From Natrarchaeobius oligotrophus (GTDB lineage: Archaea; Halobacteriota; Halobacteria; Halobacteriales; Natrialbaceae): a stretch of DNA of 64,000 nt. Numbering within the stretch: the stretch's first letter is position 1; each line of letters opens with the position of its first letter. Under the pieces are notes generated by a model that saw only the letters and a list, made by a program, of their open reading frames with translations, made no database searches and had not been told where the DNA came from. Location: contig NZ_REFZ01000003.1 of assembly GCF_003841465.1 (NCBI RefSeq), positions 310,001 through 374,000 of the forward strand, given 5' to 3'. Positions 31,760-41,028 of the stretch are shown here, one piece after another. The position numbers were made by a program, and so were the translations under genes.

Positions 31760-32094
31760 TCAGACGATCCCGCGACTACTTGTGAGTTGGGATTTGGTAC
31801 GCTCGAGACCGCTACCGCCGGAATTCATCGAGAAGTGGTAACACAGGTCATTGGTGATTGATGGTGTGTTACTCAGTCGTATGATACACTACGGCGATCG
31901 CCGAGTCGGACGGACGCGGCGGGGTTCGAAGGACGGAGGGACGATCCGAGCCGCTCGAAGAACGGAACCGTATCCAGGCCGCTCGTGAAACGGAGACGCG
32001 AACCGCGGGGCTCGAGGACCGGACGCCGAGAACGAAAACCGAACGACGGGACGGCCCCGTCGAGAGAAGAACCGCCGTCGAAGAGGGGTGCGTC
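31760..32094. other. Intergenic, no gene seen
   Basis: In these 335 nt between the DMT transporter start and the halocyanin stop I see no coding frame or strong repeat. A short imperfect inverted repeat, GTGT(N16)ACAC, lies around 31866-31889 in a locally AT-rich patch. Confidence 0.4.
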
Positions 32095-32568
32095 TTACTC
32101 GACCTGAATGTCGCCGACCATCGTGTTCTCGTGGGGCTCGCAGACGTAGGACGCCATCTCGCCGCTGGCGGTGAACTCGAGGATCTGGTCGTCGCCGGGG
32201 TCGTCGGTCTGGTCGGTTTCGAGGTCGTCGACGACGTCGCCGCCGTCGTCGCGGATCTCGATGTTGTGGGGCGTGCCGTCGCCTTCGGTCCAGCCGATCG
32301 TGTACTCCTCGCCGTCCTCGAGGATCAGCGTCGGGTTCGTCTCGCCCGCGATCTCCGAGGGCTCGAGGCCCTCCCAGCCGCCGGTCTGCCCGTCGAAGCG
32401 GATGTCCTCGCCGGCCGCGATGGTGACGCCGTCACCGTTGCCGTTGCCGTCGCCGTTTCCGTTGCCGTTTCCGTCGTCGTCGTTACACCCTGCGACGAGC
32501 GCGGTTGCGGCGGCTGCACCGGTGAGTTTCATCGCTGTTCGCCGCGTAACTGCGTTGTCGTGCGTCAT
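32095..32568 (-). CDS. Halocyanin-like blue copper lipoprotein (Tat substrate)
   Basis: A 157-residue secreted electron carrier. The N-terminus RRTAMKLTGAAAATALVAGC has a twin-arginine signal and an LVAGC lipobox, so it should be exported folded by Tat and lipid-anchored at Cys28 outside the membrane. An Asn/Asp/Gly-rich linker (29-48) follows. The cupredoxin domain supplies type-1 copper ligands: His101 in TPHNIE, then Cys143, His146 and Met150 in YVCEPHENTM. It would pass electrons to or from membrane complexes. The ATG at 32566-32568 is leaderless with the TATA box at 32592-32601. Confidence 0.92.
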   Translation of the reverse strand: MTHDNAVTRRTAMKLTGAAAATALVAGCNDDDGNGNGNGDGNGNGDGVTIAAGEDIRFDGQTGGWEGLEPSEIAGETNPTLILEDGEEYTIGWTEGDGTPHNIEIRDDGGDVVDDLETDQTDDPGDDQILEFTASGEMASYVCEPHENTMVGDIQVE

Positions 32569-32591
32569 CAGGCGACCGTTAGATATGACCA

Positions 32592-32601
32592 CATAAAAAT
32601 G
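32592..32601 (-). promoter_or_regulatory. TATA box of the halocyanin gene
   Basis: The minus strand reads CATTTTTATG, 24-33 nt before the ATG at 32568. Confidence 0.5.
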
Positions 32602-32920
32602 GGTATCCTCTATCCGTACGTAGTGATGCGAATACATACCAAGATTTGCATTATTCCCGAGACGAGTGAACGTTTGTCTCGTTATCGGCGGAAAACGACC
32701 TCGAGCGATGGAAGAGACGAGGGCATCCGGCGGACGGCGGAGTGACTCGAGTCCGGGCCCTCTCCGCTGACGCCGCCAACGCAACTCGCGGCCGCGCCGA
32801 CCCATTAGTTAGAATTTTTACACAGCCTCGCTCCAATTTCCACAATTTCCGCACGTATCCACTCTCTCGGCCAGCACCTATTTGATCGAAAGGTGATATT
32901 GATTCGTGAGTCGAGGGCGA
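32602..32920. other. Intergenic between halocyanin promoter and a small uncertain gene
   Basis: About 320 nt with alternating AT-rich (32620-32690, 32805-32910) and GC-rich patches. I see no coding frame I would defend. The AT-rich part near 32880-32910 could hold a plus-strand promoter for the FlaG-like gene. Confidence 0.35.
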
Positions 32921-33106
32921 ATGAAGCGAGTCTCGGGGATCGGACGACTGCGGTCGAACTGGCGTCGCGCGTGCGCCCAGCGGGGGCACAACGGCGGGTC
33001 GAGGCGCGGTCCGGTGACGGACCGCCGGCCGCGAAACGAGAGCGAGCGCGTCGCCCGCCGAGTCGACGATTTCCACGCCGAGACCGAACGGCGGGGACGG
33101 CGATAG
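32921..33106 (+). CDS. Uncertain 61-residue basic protein
   Basis: An ATG-started frame ending 4 nt before the FlaG-like gene, so the spacing is operon-like. The product is Arg-rich (MKRVSGIGRLRSNWRRACAQ ... RVARRVDDFHAETERRG), unlike the acidic neighbours. That may mean a nucleic-acid-binding peptide or simply non-coding DNA. No family is recognised. Confidence 0.25.
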   Translation: MKRVSGIGRLRSNWRRACAQRGHNGGSRRGPVTDRRPRNESERVARRVDDFHAETERRGRR

Positions 33107-33110
33107 GCCC

Positions 33111-35137
33111 ATGTCCGGCGTCACGGCAACGCATCTCATCTTCTTCATCGTGGTGATTCTCGTCTCGGGAGCCTTCGCCGTCGCGCTCACGTCGTCAGCG
33201 ACGCGATCGAACGGCACGGATCGACGCAGATCGAGGAGATCGAAACCGACGTCGCCGTCGTCAGCGACGCCGAAAGCCCCACCGCCGTCTACGATCCGCG
33301 GGACGCGAACGACGAGATCACCGTGCTCGTCAAGAACACCGGAACGAGCCCGATCGACGTCGATAGCGCTGTCGACGTGCTGGTCGACGGCGAGTACGTC
33401 TCCGACCGGAACGTGACGATCGCCGGCGATTCGACGGCGACGAACTGGCGGCCGGGAGCGACCGCGCGGATCACCGTCGAACGCGAACTCGAGCCCGGAA
33501 CCCACCGGGTCGTCGTCCGCGTGGCGTCGAACGAGGCCGCCCTCGAGTTCGAGGTGCCGGTCGTCGACGAACCTGCCGACGTCTCCTACGTGGCGGATCC
33601 GGAGAACGAGACCGTCGACGACGGGGAGACGATCACCTACGACGTGACGGTGACCGACGGGTTCGGCGATCCGGTCGACGGCGTCGAGGTCGAGGCCGAC
33701 GCGACGGACGGGTTCGACGTCGATATCGACGGCGACGGGGACGTGACGACCGGAACGACCGGAAGCGACGGAACGGTGACGTTCGACGTCAGCTCCGACA
33801 CGTCACAGGAGGACGTCGACGTCGCGTTCACCGAGCTGGTCAACGACCACTCGGCCACCGGCCAGGCGACCTGGGAGGGCGAGCAGGAGGACGGTACGCT
33901 CTCCGGGACGGTGACGACGAGCACGGAAGACGGCGAAGACGAGGACCTCGAGGGCGAGGAGGTGACGATCGAGAGCAGCCCGACGCGGACGACGACGATC
34001 GAAGACGACGGCACGTACGACTTCGGCTCCGTCGAGGGCGGCGAGTACGCGTTCCGGATCGACGCCGACGGCCACCGAACGTACGAGACGACGATCATCG
34101 TCGACGACGAGACCACGAAGGACGCCTCCCTGGCCGGGAACGTCGAGAACGTCGACGCGGGAACCGGCTTCACCTCGCTCGCGGCCGCGGCGGACGACGT
34201 CGGAGACGGCGAGACGCTCGAGCTCGCGGCGGCGACGTACGACGAGTCCGGCGGCGCCGCCGCGGTCGCGGTCGACGCCGCCGACGTGACCGTTCGATCG
34301 CTCGGCGACCGCGACGAGACCGTCCTCGACGCCGGCGGTGCGGACGCGGGTCTGGCGGTGACGGGCGACGAGGTCTCGGTCGACGGACTCACCGTCCAGA
34401 ACGTCGACTCGTCCGGGATCGGCGTCTCGCTCGAGTCCGTCGTCGAATCGAGACTCGAGAACGTGGCCGTCGTCGGCGCGGGAACGGGCGTCGACGTCTC
34501 CGGCTCCGAGCAGGTGGAGTTCGAGGGGATCGACGTCTCCGCGAACGGCGACGGCGTTCGCGTTTCCGGGAGTCAGATCGTCACCCTCCGGGAGAGTTCC
34601 GTCTCCGACAACGCCGGCGGCGGGATCGTGGTTACGGATACCACCGACGTGACGGTGAGCGACAGTATCGTCTCCGACAACGGCGGCGACGGAGTGCGGA
34701 TCGTCGACGGCGACACGATCAGCGTCGACTACAGCCGCTTCGCGAACAACGACGCGGACGGGATGCAGTTCCGCGACACCAGATACGTCGAGGTGGTCTA
34801 CAGCGAGATGGTCGAAAACGGAGGCAACGGCGTTCTCGTCCAGGCCGACGAGGAGACGATCGATCCGAGCGTCGAATACTACCGAATCTGGTTCAACGAC
34901 GTCGCGGACAACGACGAGTACGGGATGTGGGCCGAAGACAGCGACAAACCCGACGGCGGAAACGACGACCTCGGCGGCGGCGAGCTCGTCGTCGACGACG
35001 AGAGGATCAACGGCGAGGAGAACTGGTGGGGCGACGAGGACGGACCCGAGGCGGAGGGAGCGAACGGCGTGAGCGGCGAAACCGTCAGGTACGAGCCGTT
35101 CGCCGACGAGGAAATTTCCCAGGCCGGAACGCGGTGA
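33111..35137 (+). pseudogene. FlaG-like N-terminus joined by a frameshift to a beta-helix surface protein
   Basis: The first 28 codons (MSGVTATHLIFFIVVILVSG...) encode a single membrane helix like that of archaellum FlaG/FlaF proteins. The homologous continuation (DAIERHGSTQIEEIETDVAV, then DEITVLVKNTGTSPIDVDSA, the FlaG beta-domain) is in another frame, entered near 33191-33196 by loss of one or four bases. From there the frame is open to 35137. After the FlaG-like domain comes an Ig/carboxypeptidase-regulatory-like pair (about 33590-34140) and then NosD/PbH1-type right-handed beta-helix repeats (GIVVTDTTDVTVSDSIVSDN and similar). The product would be anchored in the membrane and displayed outside as an adhesin-like stalk. 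Cause of the shift (mutation, sequencing error, or slippage) is open. Confidence 0.7.
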
Positions 35138-35162
35138 GAGCGCGTCGGGCTTCGTCACGGTG

Positions 35163-35236
35163 GCCGCCTCGAGACCGGTTCGCCGGGTGGCGGTGACGAG
35201 CCGCCTCGAGACCGTTCCGGCGAGTGCGGTGACGGA
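35163..35236. repeat. 37-nt degenerate direct repeat, two copies
   Basis: GCCGCCTCGAGACCG starts copies at 35163 and 35200, each running 37 nt and ending GGTGACG plus one or two bases. A third fragment (CCGTCTCGAGA) follows at 35237. It lies between the beta-helix gene and tyrS. Confidence 0.55.
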
Positions 35237-35288
35237 CCGTCTCGAGATATCGCATCAGGTGGTGGACGCGCTATCAGCGTTCACAAAG

Positions 35289-35297
35289 TCATAAATC
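35289..35297 (+). promoter_or_regulatory. TATA-like box of tyrS
   Basis: TCATAAATC is centred about 31 nt before the ATG at 35324. Confidence 0.5.
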
Positions 35298-35323
35298 CGT
35301 TCGCTGATTCCGGTCAGGTAGAG

Positions 35324-36304
35324 ATGGACACCTACGACCTGATCACGCGAAACGCCGAGGAGGTCGTCACCGACGAGGAGGTGCGCGAACTCGCCGCCGA
35401 TCCGGCCGGCAAGCGCGCGTACGTCGGCTACGAGCCCTCCGGCGTCTTGCACATCGGCCACCTGCTGACCGCGAACAAGCTGATCGACCTCCAGGACGCG
35501 GGCATGGACGTCGTCGTCCTGCTCGCGGACGTCCACGCCTACCTCAACGGCAAGGGAACCTTCGAGGAGATCCGCGAGACCGCAGAGCGGATGAAAGCCC
35601 AGTTTCTCGCCTACGGCCTCGAGGAAGAACGCACCGAGTTCGTCTACGGCTCGACGTTCCAGCTCGATGAGGAGTACACGCTCGACCTGCACGAACTCGA
35701 GCTCTCGACGACGATGAACCGCGCCCAGCGGGCGATGGCCGAACTCCAGTCCGGCGAGACGGCGAAGGTGAGCCACCTCGTCTACCCGCTGATGCAGGCG
35801 CTCGACATCGAGTATCTGGATCTCGATCTGGCCGTTGGCGGGCTCGACCAGCGAAAGGTCCACATGCTCGCCCGCGAGGAACTGCCCGAACTCGGCTACG
35901 AGGTCCGCCCCTGTCTGCACACGCCGATCGTCGCCGACCTCGAAAGCGGCGAGGGGAAGATGTCCTCGAGCGAGGGCGTGACGATCTCGATGGAGGACTC
36001 GACCGACGAACTCGAGGAGAAGGTCAACTCGGCGTTCTGTCCGCCGACGCGCGATCCGGAGGGCGACCTCGAGAATCCCGTCCTCGAGCTGTTCGAGTAC
36101 CACGTCTTCCCCCGCTTCGAGGAGATCACGGTCGAACGGCCCGAAAAGTACGGCGGCGACCTCACCTACGAGGCCTACGAGGCGCTGGCCGCGGACCTCG
36201 AGTCGGGTGAGTTACACCCCGCCGACGCAAAGGGGACGCTCGCGTCGTATCTCGACGAACTGATCGCACCCGGGCGAGAGAAGCTCCGCGAGCTACGATC
36301 GTAG
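35324..36304 (+). CDS. tyrS: Tyrosyl-tRNA synthetase
   Basis: A 326-residue class-Ic synthetase that charges tRNA-Tyr. The ATP signature HIGH is in GVLHIGHLLTANKL and the KMSKS-type loop is GKMSSSEG. Tyrosine-pocket features are YVGYEPSG and the VYPLMQALDIEYLDLDLAVG stretch with QRKVHMLARE. The length is that of archaeal TyrRS, which lacks the bacterial S4-like domain. The ATG at 35324 is leaderless. It is followed after 131 nt by birA on the same strand. Confidence 0.97.
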   Translation: MDTYDLITRNAEEVVTDEEVRELAADPAGKRAYVGYEPSGVLHIGHLLTANKLIDLQDAGMDVVVLLADVHAYLNGKGTFEEIRETAERMKAQFLAYGLEEERTEFVYGSTFQLDEEYTLDLHELELSTTMNRAQRAMAELQSGETAKVSHLVYPLMQALDIEYLDLDLAVGGLDQRKVHMLAREELPELGYEVRPCLHTPIVADLESGEGKMSSSEGVTISMEDSTDELEEKVNSAFCPPTRDPEGDLENPVLELFEYHVFPRFEEITVERPEKYGGDLTYEAYEALAADLESGELHPADAKGTLASYLDELIAPGREKLRELRS

Positions 36305-36435
36305 CGTCGCTCCGGAGCGGCGACCCGAGCGATCCGCCGCGAACGAACGCCGATCGACGCCTCGCGAACGATTCGATCGGACGGCTTCCACCGATACCAC
36401 GACGATTCAAGTGGATTCCCCACCCCGTCTGGGGT

Positions 36436-37374
36436 ATGAACGAGACGCGACGCGCGATTCTCGAGGCCATCGCCGAGGAACCGGTCTCCGGTCCCGATCT
36501 GGCCGCGGCCCTCGACGTTTCGCGGGCGGCCGTCTGGAAGCACATCGAGGAGCTTCGGGACGCCGACTTCGAGATCGAGAGCGGACCCGACGGCTACGAG
36601 CTGCTCGCGGTGACCGCGTACAACGGCCCGGCGATCGAGTACGGACTCGAGGCTCCGTTTTCGATCGAGTATCACGACGCCGTCGAGAGTACGAACGACC
36701 TGGCGCGAGAACGCGCCGTCGAGGGCGCGGTCGACGTGGCCGTGCTGGCCGACCAACAGCGGGGCGGGCGCGGTCGCCTGGACCGGGAGTGGTCGTCGCC
36801 GCCGGGTGGCGTCTGGGTGAGCGTCGTCAACCGCCCGGCGATCGCGCCGCCGCGGGCACCGCTGTATACGCTCGCAGCCGCGGTCGCGACGGCGCGCGCC
36901 GCCCGGGAGGCGGGCGTCGACGCTCGCATCAAGTGGCCGAACGACGTGGTCGTGCCGGTCGACGACGACGGCGGCTACCTGAAGCTCGCCGGCGTGCTCA
37001 CGGAGATGGAGGGCGAAACCGACCGCGTCGAGTGGCTCGTCGTCGGCGTCGGCGTCAACGCGAACGTCGACGCAGCGACGCTGCCGGACCGGGCGACCAG
37101 CGTCCGCGAGCGGGCGGACGACGTCGACCGCAGGCGCTTCGTCCAGCGCCTGCTCGAGGAGTTCGACGGCCTCCGGACCGATCTCGAGGCGGTCGTCCCG
37201 GCCTGGCGCGAGCTGGCGCTGACGCTCGGTCAGCGCGTTCGAATCGAGCGGCCCCGCGACGCGGTGGTCGGCGACGCCGTCGACGTCACCGAGACGGGGG
37301 CGCTGGTCGTCGACACCGACGACGGCCGCGAGACGGTCTCGACGGGCGACTGCGAACACCTTCGACCGGTGTGA
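36436..37374 (+). CDS. birA: Biotin--[acetyl-CoA carboxylase] ligase with N-terminal HTH
   Basis: A 312-residue bifunctional-type BirA. Residues 1-60 are a winged helix (ILEAIAEEPVSGPDLAAALD, VSRAAVWKHIEELRDADFEI). The ligase core follows: HDAVESTNDLARERA, ADQQRGGRGRLDREWSSPPG (the biotinyl-AMP loop), WPNDVVVP with the biotin Lys, and a C-terminal SH3-like cap (VVPAWRELALTLGQRVRIER). It attaches biotin to carboxyl carrier protein and may repress transcription, as in E. coli. The ATG at 36436 is the first Met of the HTH. Confidence 0.95.
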   Translation: MNETRRAILEAIAEEPVSGPDLAAALDVSRAAVWKHIEELRDADFEIESGPDGYELLAVTAYNGPAIEYGLEAPFSIEYHDAVESTNDLARERAVEGAVDVAVLADQQRGGRGRLDREWSSPPGGVWVSVVNRPAIAPPRAPLYTLAAAVATARAAREAGVDARIKWPNDVVVPVDDDGGYLKLAGVLTEMEGETDRVEWLVVGVGVNANVDAATLPDRATSVRERADDVDRRRFVQRLLEEFDGLRTDLEAVVPAWRELALTLGQRVRIERPRDAVVGDAVDVTETGALVVDTDDGRETVSTGDCEHLRPV

Positions 37375-37530
37375 ACGCGTTCGGAGAAGACTCGTCGAAA
37401 GTCGACGCGGGACGGGAGTGAACGCCGTGTACGCTGGAGGCAGTCGCTACGAACGTCGCGTCCGGGGCGAGTGGAGGCTACGCTCGAGACCGACCGGTCG
37501 CTCTCGAGTCGACGACGGCGACGGGTGGCG

Positions 37531-38007
37531 TTACTCGACGGCGACCTGTGGCTGGTCCGTACCCTCCTCGACCGTCCGCCGATCCACGTTCACGGTCAAC
37601 ACCGGGACGGCGGCGCTTCGAACCACGCGCTCGGTCACGCTGCCGAGCAACAGCCGATCGATCCCGCCCCGGCCGTGGGTTCCCATCACGACGAGGTCGC
37701 ACTCGAGCGGGGTCGCCTCCTCGACGATGACCCGACTCGGCGAGCCCTCGAGGACGGCCGTCTCGACCGTGACGTCGTCGGGCGCGAGCTCTTCGACCCG
37801 GTCGACCGCCGCACGCCCCTCCTCGCGGAGGGCGTCGCTGATCCCCTCCCAGGCGGTTTCCATCGGCAGGCCGCCGTACCCGGCGGCGTTGACCACGTAG
37901 ATCGCACGGATCGACGCGTCGTGAGCGCGCGCGAGGTCGAACGCGTACTCGAGCGCGCGCTCGACCTCCGACGATCCGTCGGTCGGAACGAGGATGCGGT
38001 CGTACAT
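37531..38007 (-). CDS. Universal stress protein (UspA family)
   Basis: A 158-residue single-domain Usp. MYDRILVPTDGSSEVERALE opens the alpha/beta fold with the ATP-ring contact, and VVMGTHGRGGIDRLLLGSVT contains the GxxGx9GS ATP-binding motif, so it is of the ATP-binding type. It should act as a cytosolic stress-response dimer. I chose the ATG at 38005-38007, since the nine residues before it (MVCMRTHST) are absent from the fold. The TATA-like CTATTATAG at 38038-38046 precedes it by 31-39 nt. Confidence 0.93.
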   Translation of the reverse strand: MYDRILVPTDGSSEVERALEYAFDLARAHDASIRAIYVVNAAGYGGLPMETAWEGISDALREEGRAAVDRVEELAPDDVTVETAVLEGSPSRVIVEEATPLECDLVVMGTHGRGGIDRLLLGSVTERVVRSAAVPVLTVNVDRRTVEEGTDQPQVAVE

Positions 38008-38037
38008 CGTGCTATGTGTTCTCATACACACCACAAC

Positions 38038-38046
38038 CTATAATAG
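38038..38046 (-). promoter_or_regulatory. TATA box of the universal stress gene
   Basis: CTATTATAG on the minus strand, 31-39 nt upstream of the ATG at 38007, would give a leader of a few nucleotides. Confidence 0.5.
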
Positions 38047-38092
38047 TGTTGCTGTGTCGACGGTGACAGTCACGTCGACCGCCGAGACGGGA

Positions 38093-39121
38093 TCAGTCAG
38101 AACGACCGAAGACGGTGGTTCGCACGTCGTCGACGCCGGCGCGTCGGACGACGGCCCTGATCGGGTCCCTGACGCCGGCGAGGTTGTCGGAGTCGCCGTC
38201 GAGCACCAGCAGTCGAGCCTCGCGACCGGGTTCGATCAGACCGCAATCGAGCCCCGCGAGTTCCGCGCCGTTGATCGTGGCCATCCGGAGGATCTCCGGC
38301 GCCGAAAGCGCCGAGAGCTTGGAGAGGACCGCCATCTCGCGGAACATCGACGGCGAGTTGAGCATCACGTTGTCCGTCCCCAGCGCGAGCGTGGTTCGCT
38401 CGGCCAGTTCCTCGTACGGCGAGAGCCCGACGTCGGTGACGAGATTCGAACGCGGACAGACGACGACCGGCACCTCGCTGTCGGCGATGCGCTCCAGGTG
38501 AACCGGTTCGGGGTGGACGACGTGGACCAGAAAGTCCGGCTCGAGGTCGAGCGCCGGGTGGATGTCGCTTTCGTCGACCTCGCCCGCGTGGATCCCGAAC
38601 GGCTTTCCGGCCTCGCGGGTCGCCCGTCGCTCGCGGTCGAAAGTAGCGTCGTTGGCCCCGCTCGCGCCGAAGCCGTCGCCGGCTTCCATCGCCTCGACCG
38701 ACCCGCGAGCGAACGAAAGCGCCTCGATCTCGAGCCCCGACGACGCCTCCTCGAGCAGCTCGACGCCCGCGACGTCACCCTCGCGAAAGTCGAGACACGC
38801 CGCCGTGCCGGCGCGTTGCATGAACCGAAGCGACCGTCGCATCCCCTCGAGCAGGTCTTCGCGCGAGGCCTCCCGCAGGAGCCGGTGTTTCAGCCCGTCC
38901 GGCGGCGCGACTAGCTCCTCGAGCGAGAGTCCCCGGCCGGCTTCTTTCGCGATCGAGTCGCCGATGTGGGTGTGGGCGTTGACGAACGCCGGGGCCACGA
39001 TGTCCGACCCGTCGACCGACGCCTCCTCGACGGCCTCGATTCGTCCGTCGTCCCCGACGACGACTCGTCCCTCGATCGGTTCGAACTCACGACCCCGCAG
39101 TATCGTCCCCGTCAGTTCCAT
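38093..39121 (-). CDS. Amidohydrolase family protein (cytosine/guanine deaminase-like)
   Basis: A 342-residue metal-dependent hydrolase. NAHTHIGD supplies the first two metal His, HAGEVDE and the HVVHPEPVHLE segment the later His, and LGTDNVMLNSPSMFREMAVL the conserved Asp before the swivel. The C-terminal beta-strands (GLIEPGREARLLVLDGDSDN) complete the composite beta-sandwich typical of TRZ/ATZ deaminases. It probably deaminates a nucleobase, pterin or related heterocycle; the substrate is unclear. The ATG at 39119-39121 diverges from hisH. Confidence 0.88.
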   Translation of the reverse strand: MELTGTILRGREFEPIEGRVVVGDDGRIEAVEEASVDGSDIVAPAFVNAHTHIGDSIAKEAGRGLSLEELVAPPDGLKHRLLREASREDLLEGMRRSLRFMQRAGTAACLDFREGDVAGVELLEEASSGLEIEALSFARGSVEAMEAGDGFGASGANDATFDRERRATREAGKPFGIHAGEVDESDIHPALDLEPDFLVHVVHPEPVHLERIADSEVPVVVCPRSNLVTDVGLSPYEELAERTTLALGTDNVMLNSPSMFREMAVLSKLSALSAPEILRMATINGAELAGLDCGLIEPGREARLLVLDGDSDNLAGVRDPIRAVVRRAGVDDVRTTVFGRSD

Positions 39122-39241
39122 ACGGGACGTTCGCGGTCGAGCCCTTCAACCGTTCGGCGCGAGGCCGGCGGATCGTCGACCCGCCGCGGATTCGATCGCC
39201 CGAAAAGCAACGCACTTGAACGCGCCACGCCGAGTACCGGT

Positions 39242-39958
39242 ATGAACACCGTCGCGTCCGACACCGACAGCGCCCTCGCCTCCGTGGTCGTCGTCGACTA
39301 CGGGCTCGGAAACCTGCGAAGCGTGACCCGCGGCTTGGAGCGTGCGGGTGCAGACGTCGAAATCACGGACGATCCCGACGCGTTCGCCGCGGCCGACGGC
39401 GTCGTCCTCCCCGGCGTCGGCGCGTTCCGCGAGGGCGTCGAGAACGCCGATCCGATCCGCGACGAACTGCTCGCGGTCGCCGAAAGCGACACGCCGCTGT
39501 TCGGCATCTGCCTCGGCATGCAGATGCTGCTGACGACCAGCGAGGAGGGCGAAACCGACGGCGAGTCGGCCGTCCGCGGGCTCGATCTCGTTTCGGGCAC
39601 CAACGTCCGCTTCGCCGAGGGCCAGAAGGTCCCGCACATGGGCTGGAACGAACTGACCGTCGAACGCGAGCATCCGCTCGTCGACGGACTCGAGCGCGAG
39701 ACGGCGAACGGCTCGAGCGATCGCCGCCCGCGAGGAGGAAGCGTCGACGGCGAGCACGCCTACTTCGTCCACTCCTACTACGCGGTTCCCGACGACGAGC
39801 GCGCGGCGGTCGCGACGACGGAGTACGAACGCGAGTTCCCCTCGATCGTCGCCACCGACGACGGCACCGTCTTCGGCACGCAGTTCCACCCCGAAAAGAG
39901 CGGCGAGACGGGACTGCGGATCCTACGGAACTTCGTCGACATCTGCGCGGACGCCTGA
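39242..39958 (+). CDS. hisH: Imidazole glycerol phosphate synthase, glutaminase subunit
   Basis: HisH hydrolyses glutamine and channels ammonia to HisF to make imidazole glycerol phosphate in histidine synthesis. The class-I glutaminase triad is visible: Cys in LFGICLGMQMLL, and His and Glu in FGTQFHPEKSG. VVDYGLGNLRSVTRGLERAG and VPHMGWNEL are typical HisH blocks. A low-complexity insert (RETANGSSDRRPRGGSVDGE) sits before HAYFVHSYYA. The 238-residue length is slightly above the norm for that reason. No hisF or other his gene is next to it. ATG 39242. Confidence 0.96.
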   Translation: MNTVASDTDSALASVVVVDYGLGNLRSVTRGLERAGADVEITDDPDAFAAADGVVLPGVGAFREGVENADPIRDELLAVAESDTPLFGICLGMQMLLTTSEEGETDGESAVRGLDLVSGTNVRFAEGQKVPHMGWNELTVEREHPLVDGLERETANGSSDRRPRGGSVDGEHAYFVHSYYAVPDDERAAVATTEYEREFPSIVATDDGTVFGTQFHPEKSGETGLRILRNFVDICADA

Positions 39959-40099
39959 GACGGTTTACTGTACGTCAGTACCGGCGTACAGCAGACCGGG
40001 CGAATCGGCTCGATTCTCCAGTCCGGACCTCGAGCCGGTCGACCGTTCGACGCGATCCCGACAGGTATTACCGCGGCCGGATTCCGTATCGGTATATCA

Positions 40100-40579
40100 G
40101 TGCACCAACAACGGCGAGTCAGCCTCGTCGTCGGCGCGGTGGTTCTCCTCGTCCTCGCGTGGCTGCTCTGGATCGGCCTCGAAGCGCTCGCCGTCGAACC
40201 GCTGTCGGGAACGGCCGCGGCGACGCTCGTCGGCGCACTCGCACTGTTTCTCGGCGCGCTCGCGTTTCTCCTCGCCGGATTGCGAGAGCGGCTGACGGTC
40301 GCGGGGCGGACGCTCGAGTGGTGGCAACTGCAGAGCGTCGGCTTCGTCTGTCTCGGGCTCTCCATGACCGTCTCCGGGCTCGCACAGGAGTCGCTGCTCG
40401 CGTTCTATTCACTTTCGACGGTCGCGGCGGGGCTCGGCTTCGTCGCGTTCGGGATCCAGCGGCTGCGGACCGGCCTCCCCGAGGAGACGGAGCCGTCGAT
40501 GCGTCAGGTCGCGACGATCGTCGTGGGAACGATAGTCGGCTTCCTGCTGTTCGTGATCGTCGCGATCCGGCTCGCCTGA
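40100..40579 (+). CDS. Four-helix membrane protein
   Basis: A 159-residue protein with hydrophobic segments about 9-28, 38-60, 78-118 (probably two helices) and 140-158. QSVGFVCLGLSMTVSGLAQE and QRLRTGLPEETEPSMRQVAT connect them. I do not recognise the family. The GTG start at 40100 is the first possible; GTATATC lies only 10 nt before it, so transcription may begin close by or the start be further in. It is convergent with the SWIM protein gene. Confidence 0.65.
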   Translation: MHQQRRVSLVVGAVVLLVLAWLLWIGLEALAVEPLSGTAAATLVGALALFLGALAFLLAGLRERLTVAGRTLEWWQLQSVGFVCLGLSMTVSGLAQESLLAFYSLSTVAAGLGFVAFGIQRLRTGLPEETEPSMRQVATIVVGTIVGFLLFVIVAIRLA

Positions 40580-40588
40580 GCCGGTCGG

Positions 40589-40945
40589 TTACAACAGTTC
40601 GCGTACGTCCGAGTACCACATGTCGTGGTAGTCGACGTGGCCGACCCGGCGGGCGATCGCCACGGCGAGGACGTGCCAGCAGCAGTCGGTCGGATCGTCT
40701 GGATCGAGGTTGTACTCGCTGTCTTTGCACGTACAGCCGCCGTCCTCGACGATGTACTCGTCGTCGTACCCCACGACGATCGTGAAATCCCGGTAGGCCT
40801 TCACCCGATTTTCGCCGACGGCCTCGATCGCTCTGACGCCGCGGTCCCCGTGGAGGCGCGAGATCCGGTCGACGATCTCCGGCGTCAGCTCGCCGGCCTC
40901 CTCGAGTGCGGCCTGCCAGCGCTCGACGGGATTCGCGTCCGACAC
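40589..40945 (-). CDS. SWIM zinc-finger protein
   Basis: A 118-residue protein whose C-terminal half has the SWIM pattern CxC...CxH: CTCKDSEYNLDPDDPTDCCW and the following His. SWIM domains bind zinc and nucleic acids or proteins; in haloarchaea they occur as small stand-alone proteins. The N-terminal half is helical (VERWQAALEEAGELTPEIVD). The start is GTG 40943-40945. Its targets are unknown. Confidence 0.85.
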   Translation of the reverse strand: MSDANPVERWQAALEEAGELTPEIVDRISRLHGDRGVRAIEAVGENRVKAYRDFTIVVGYDDEYIVEDGGCTCKDSEYNLDPDDPTDCCWHVLAVAIARRVGHVDYHDMWYSDVRELL

Positions 40946-41028
40946 GTCCGTGACTGTGCGCCGAACTGTAAAATCCGTTTGGTTGTCGGGGTCGCCGATC
41001 GAGAGACGGCGCGGACGGGACGTGAAGG

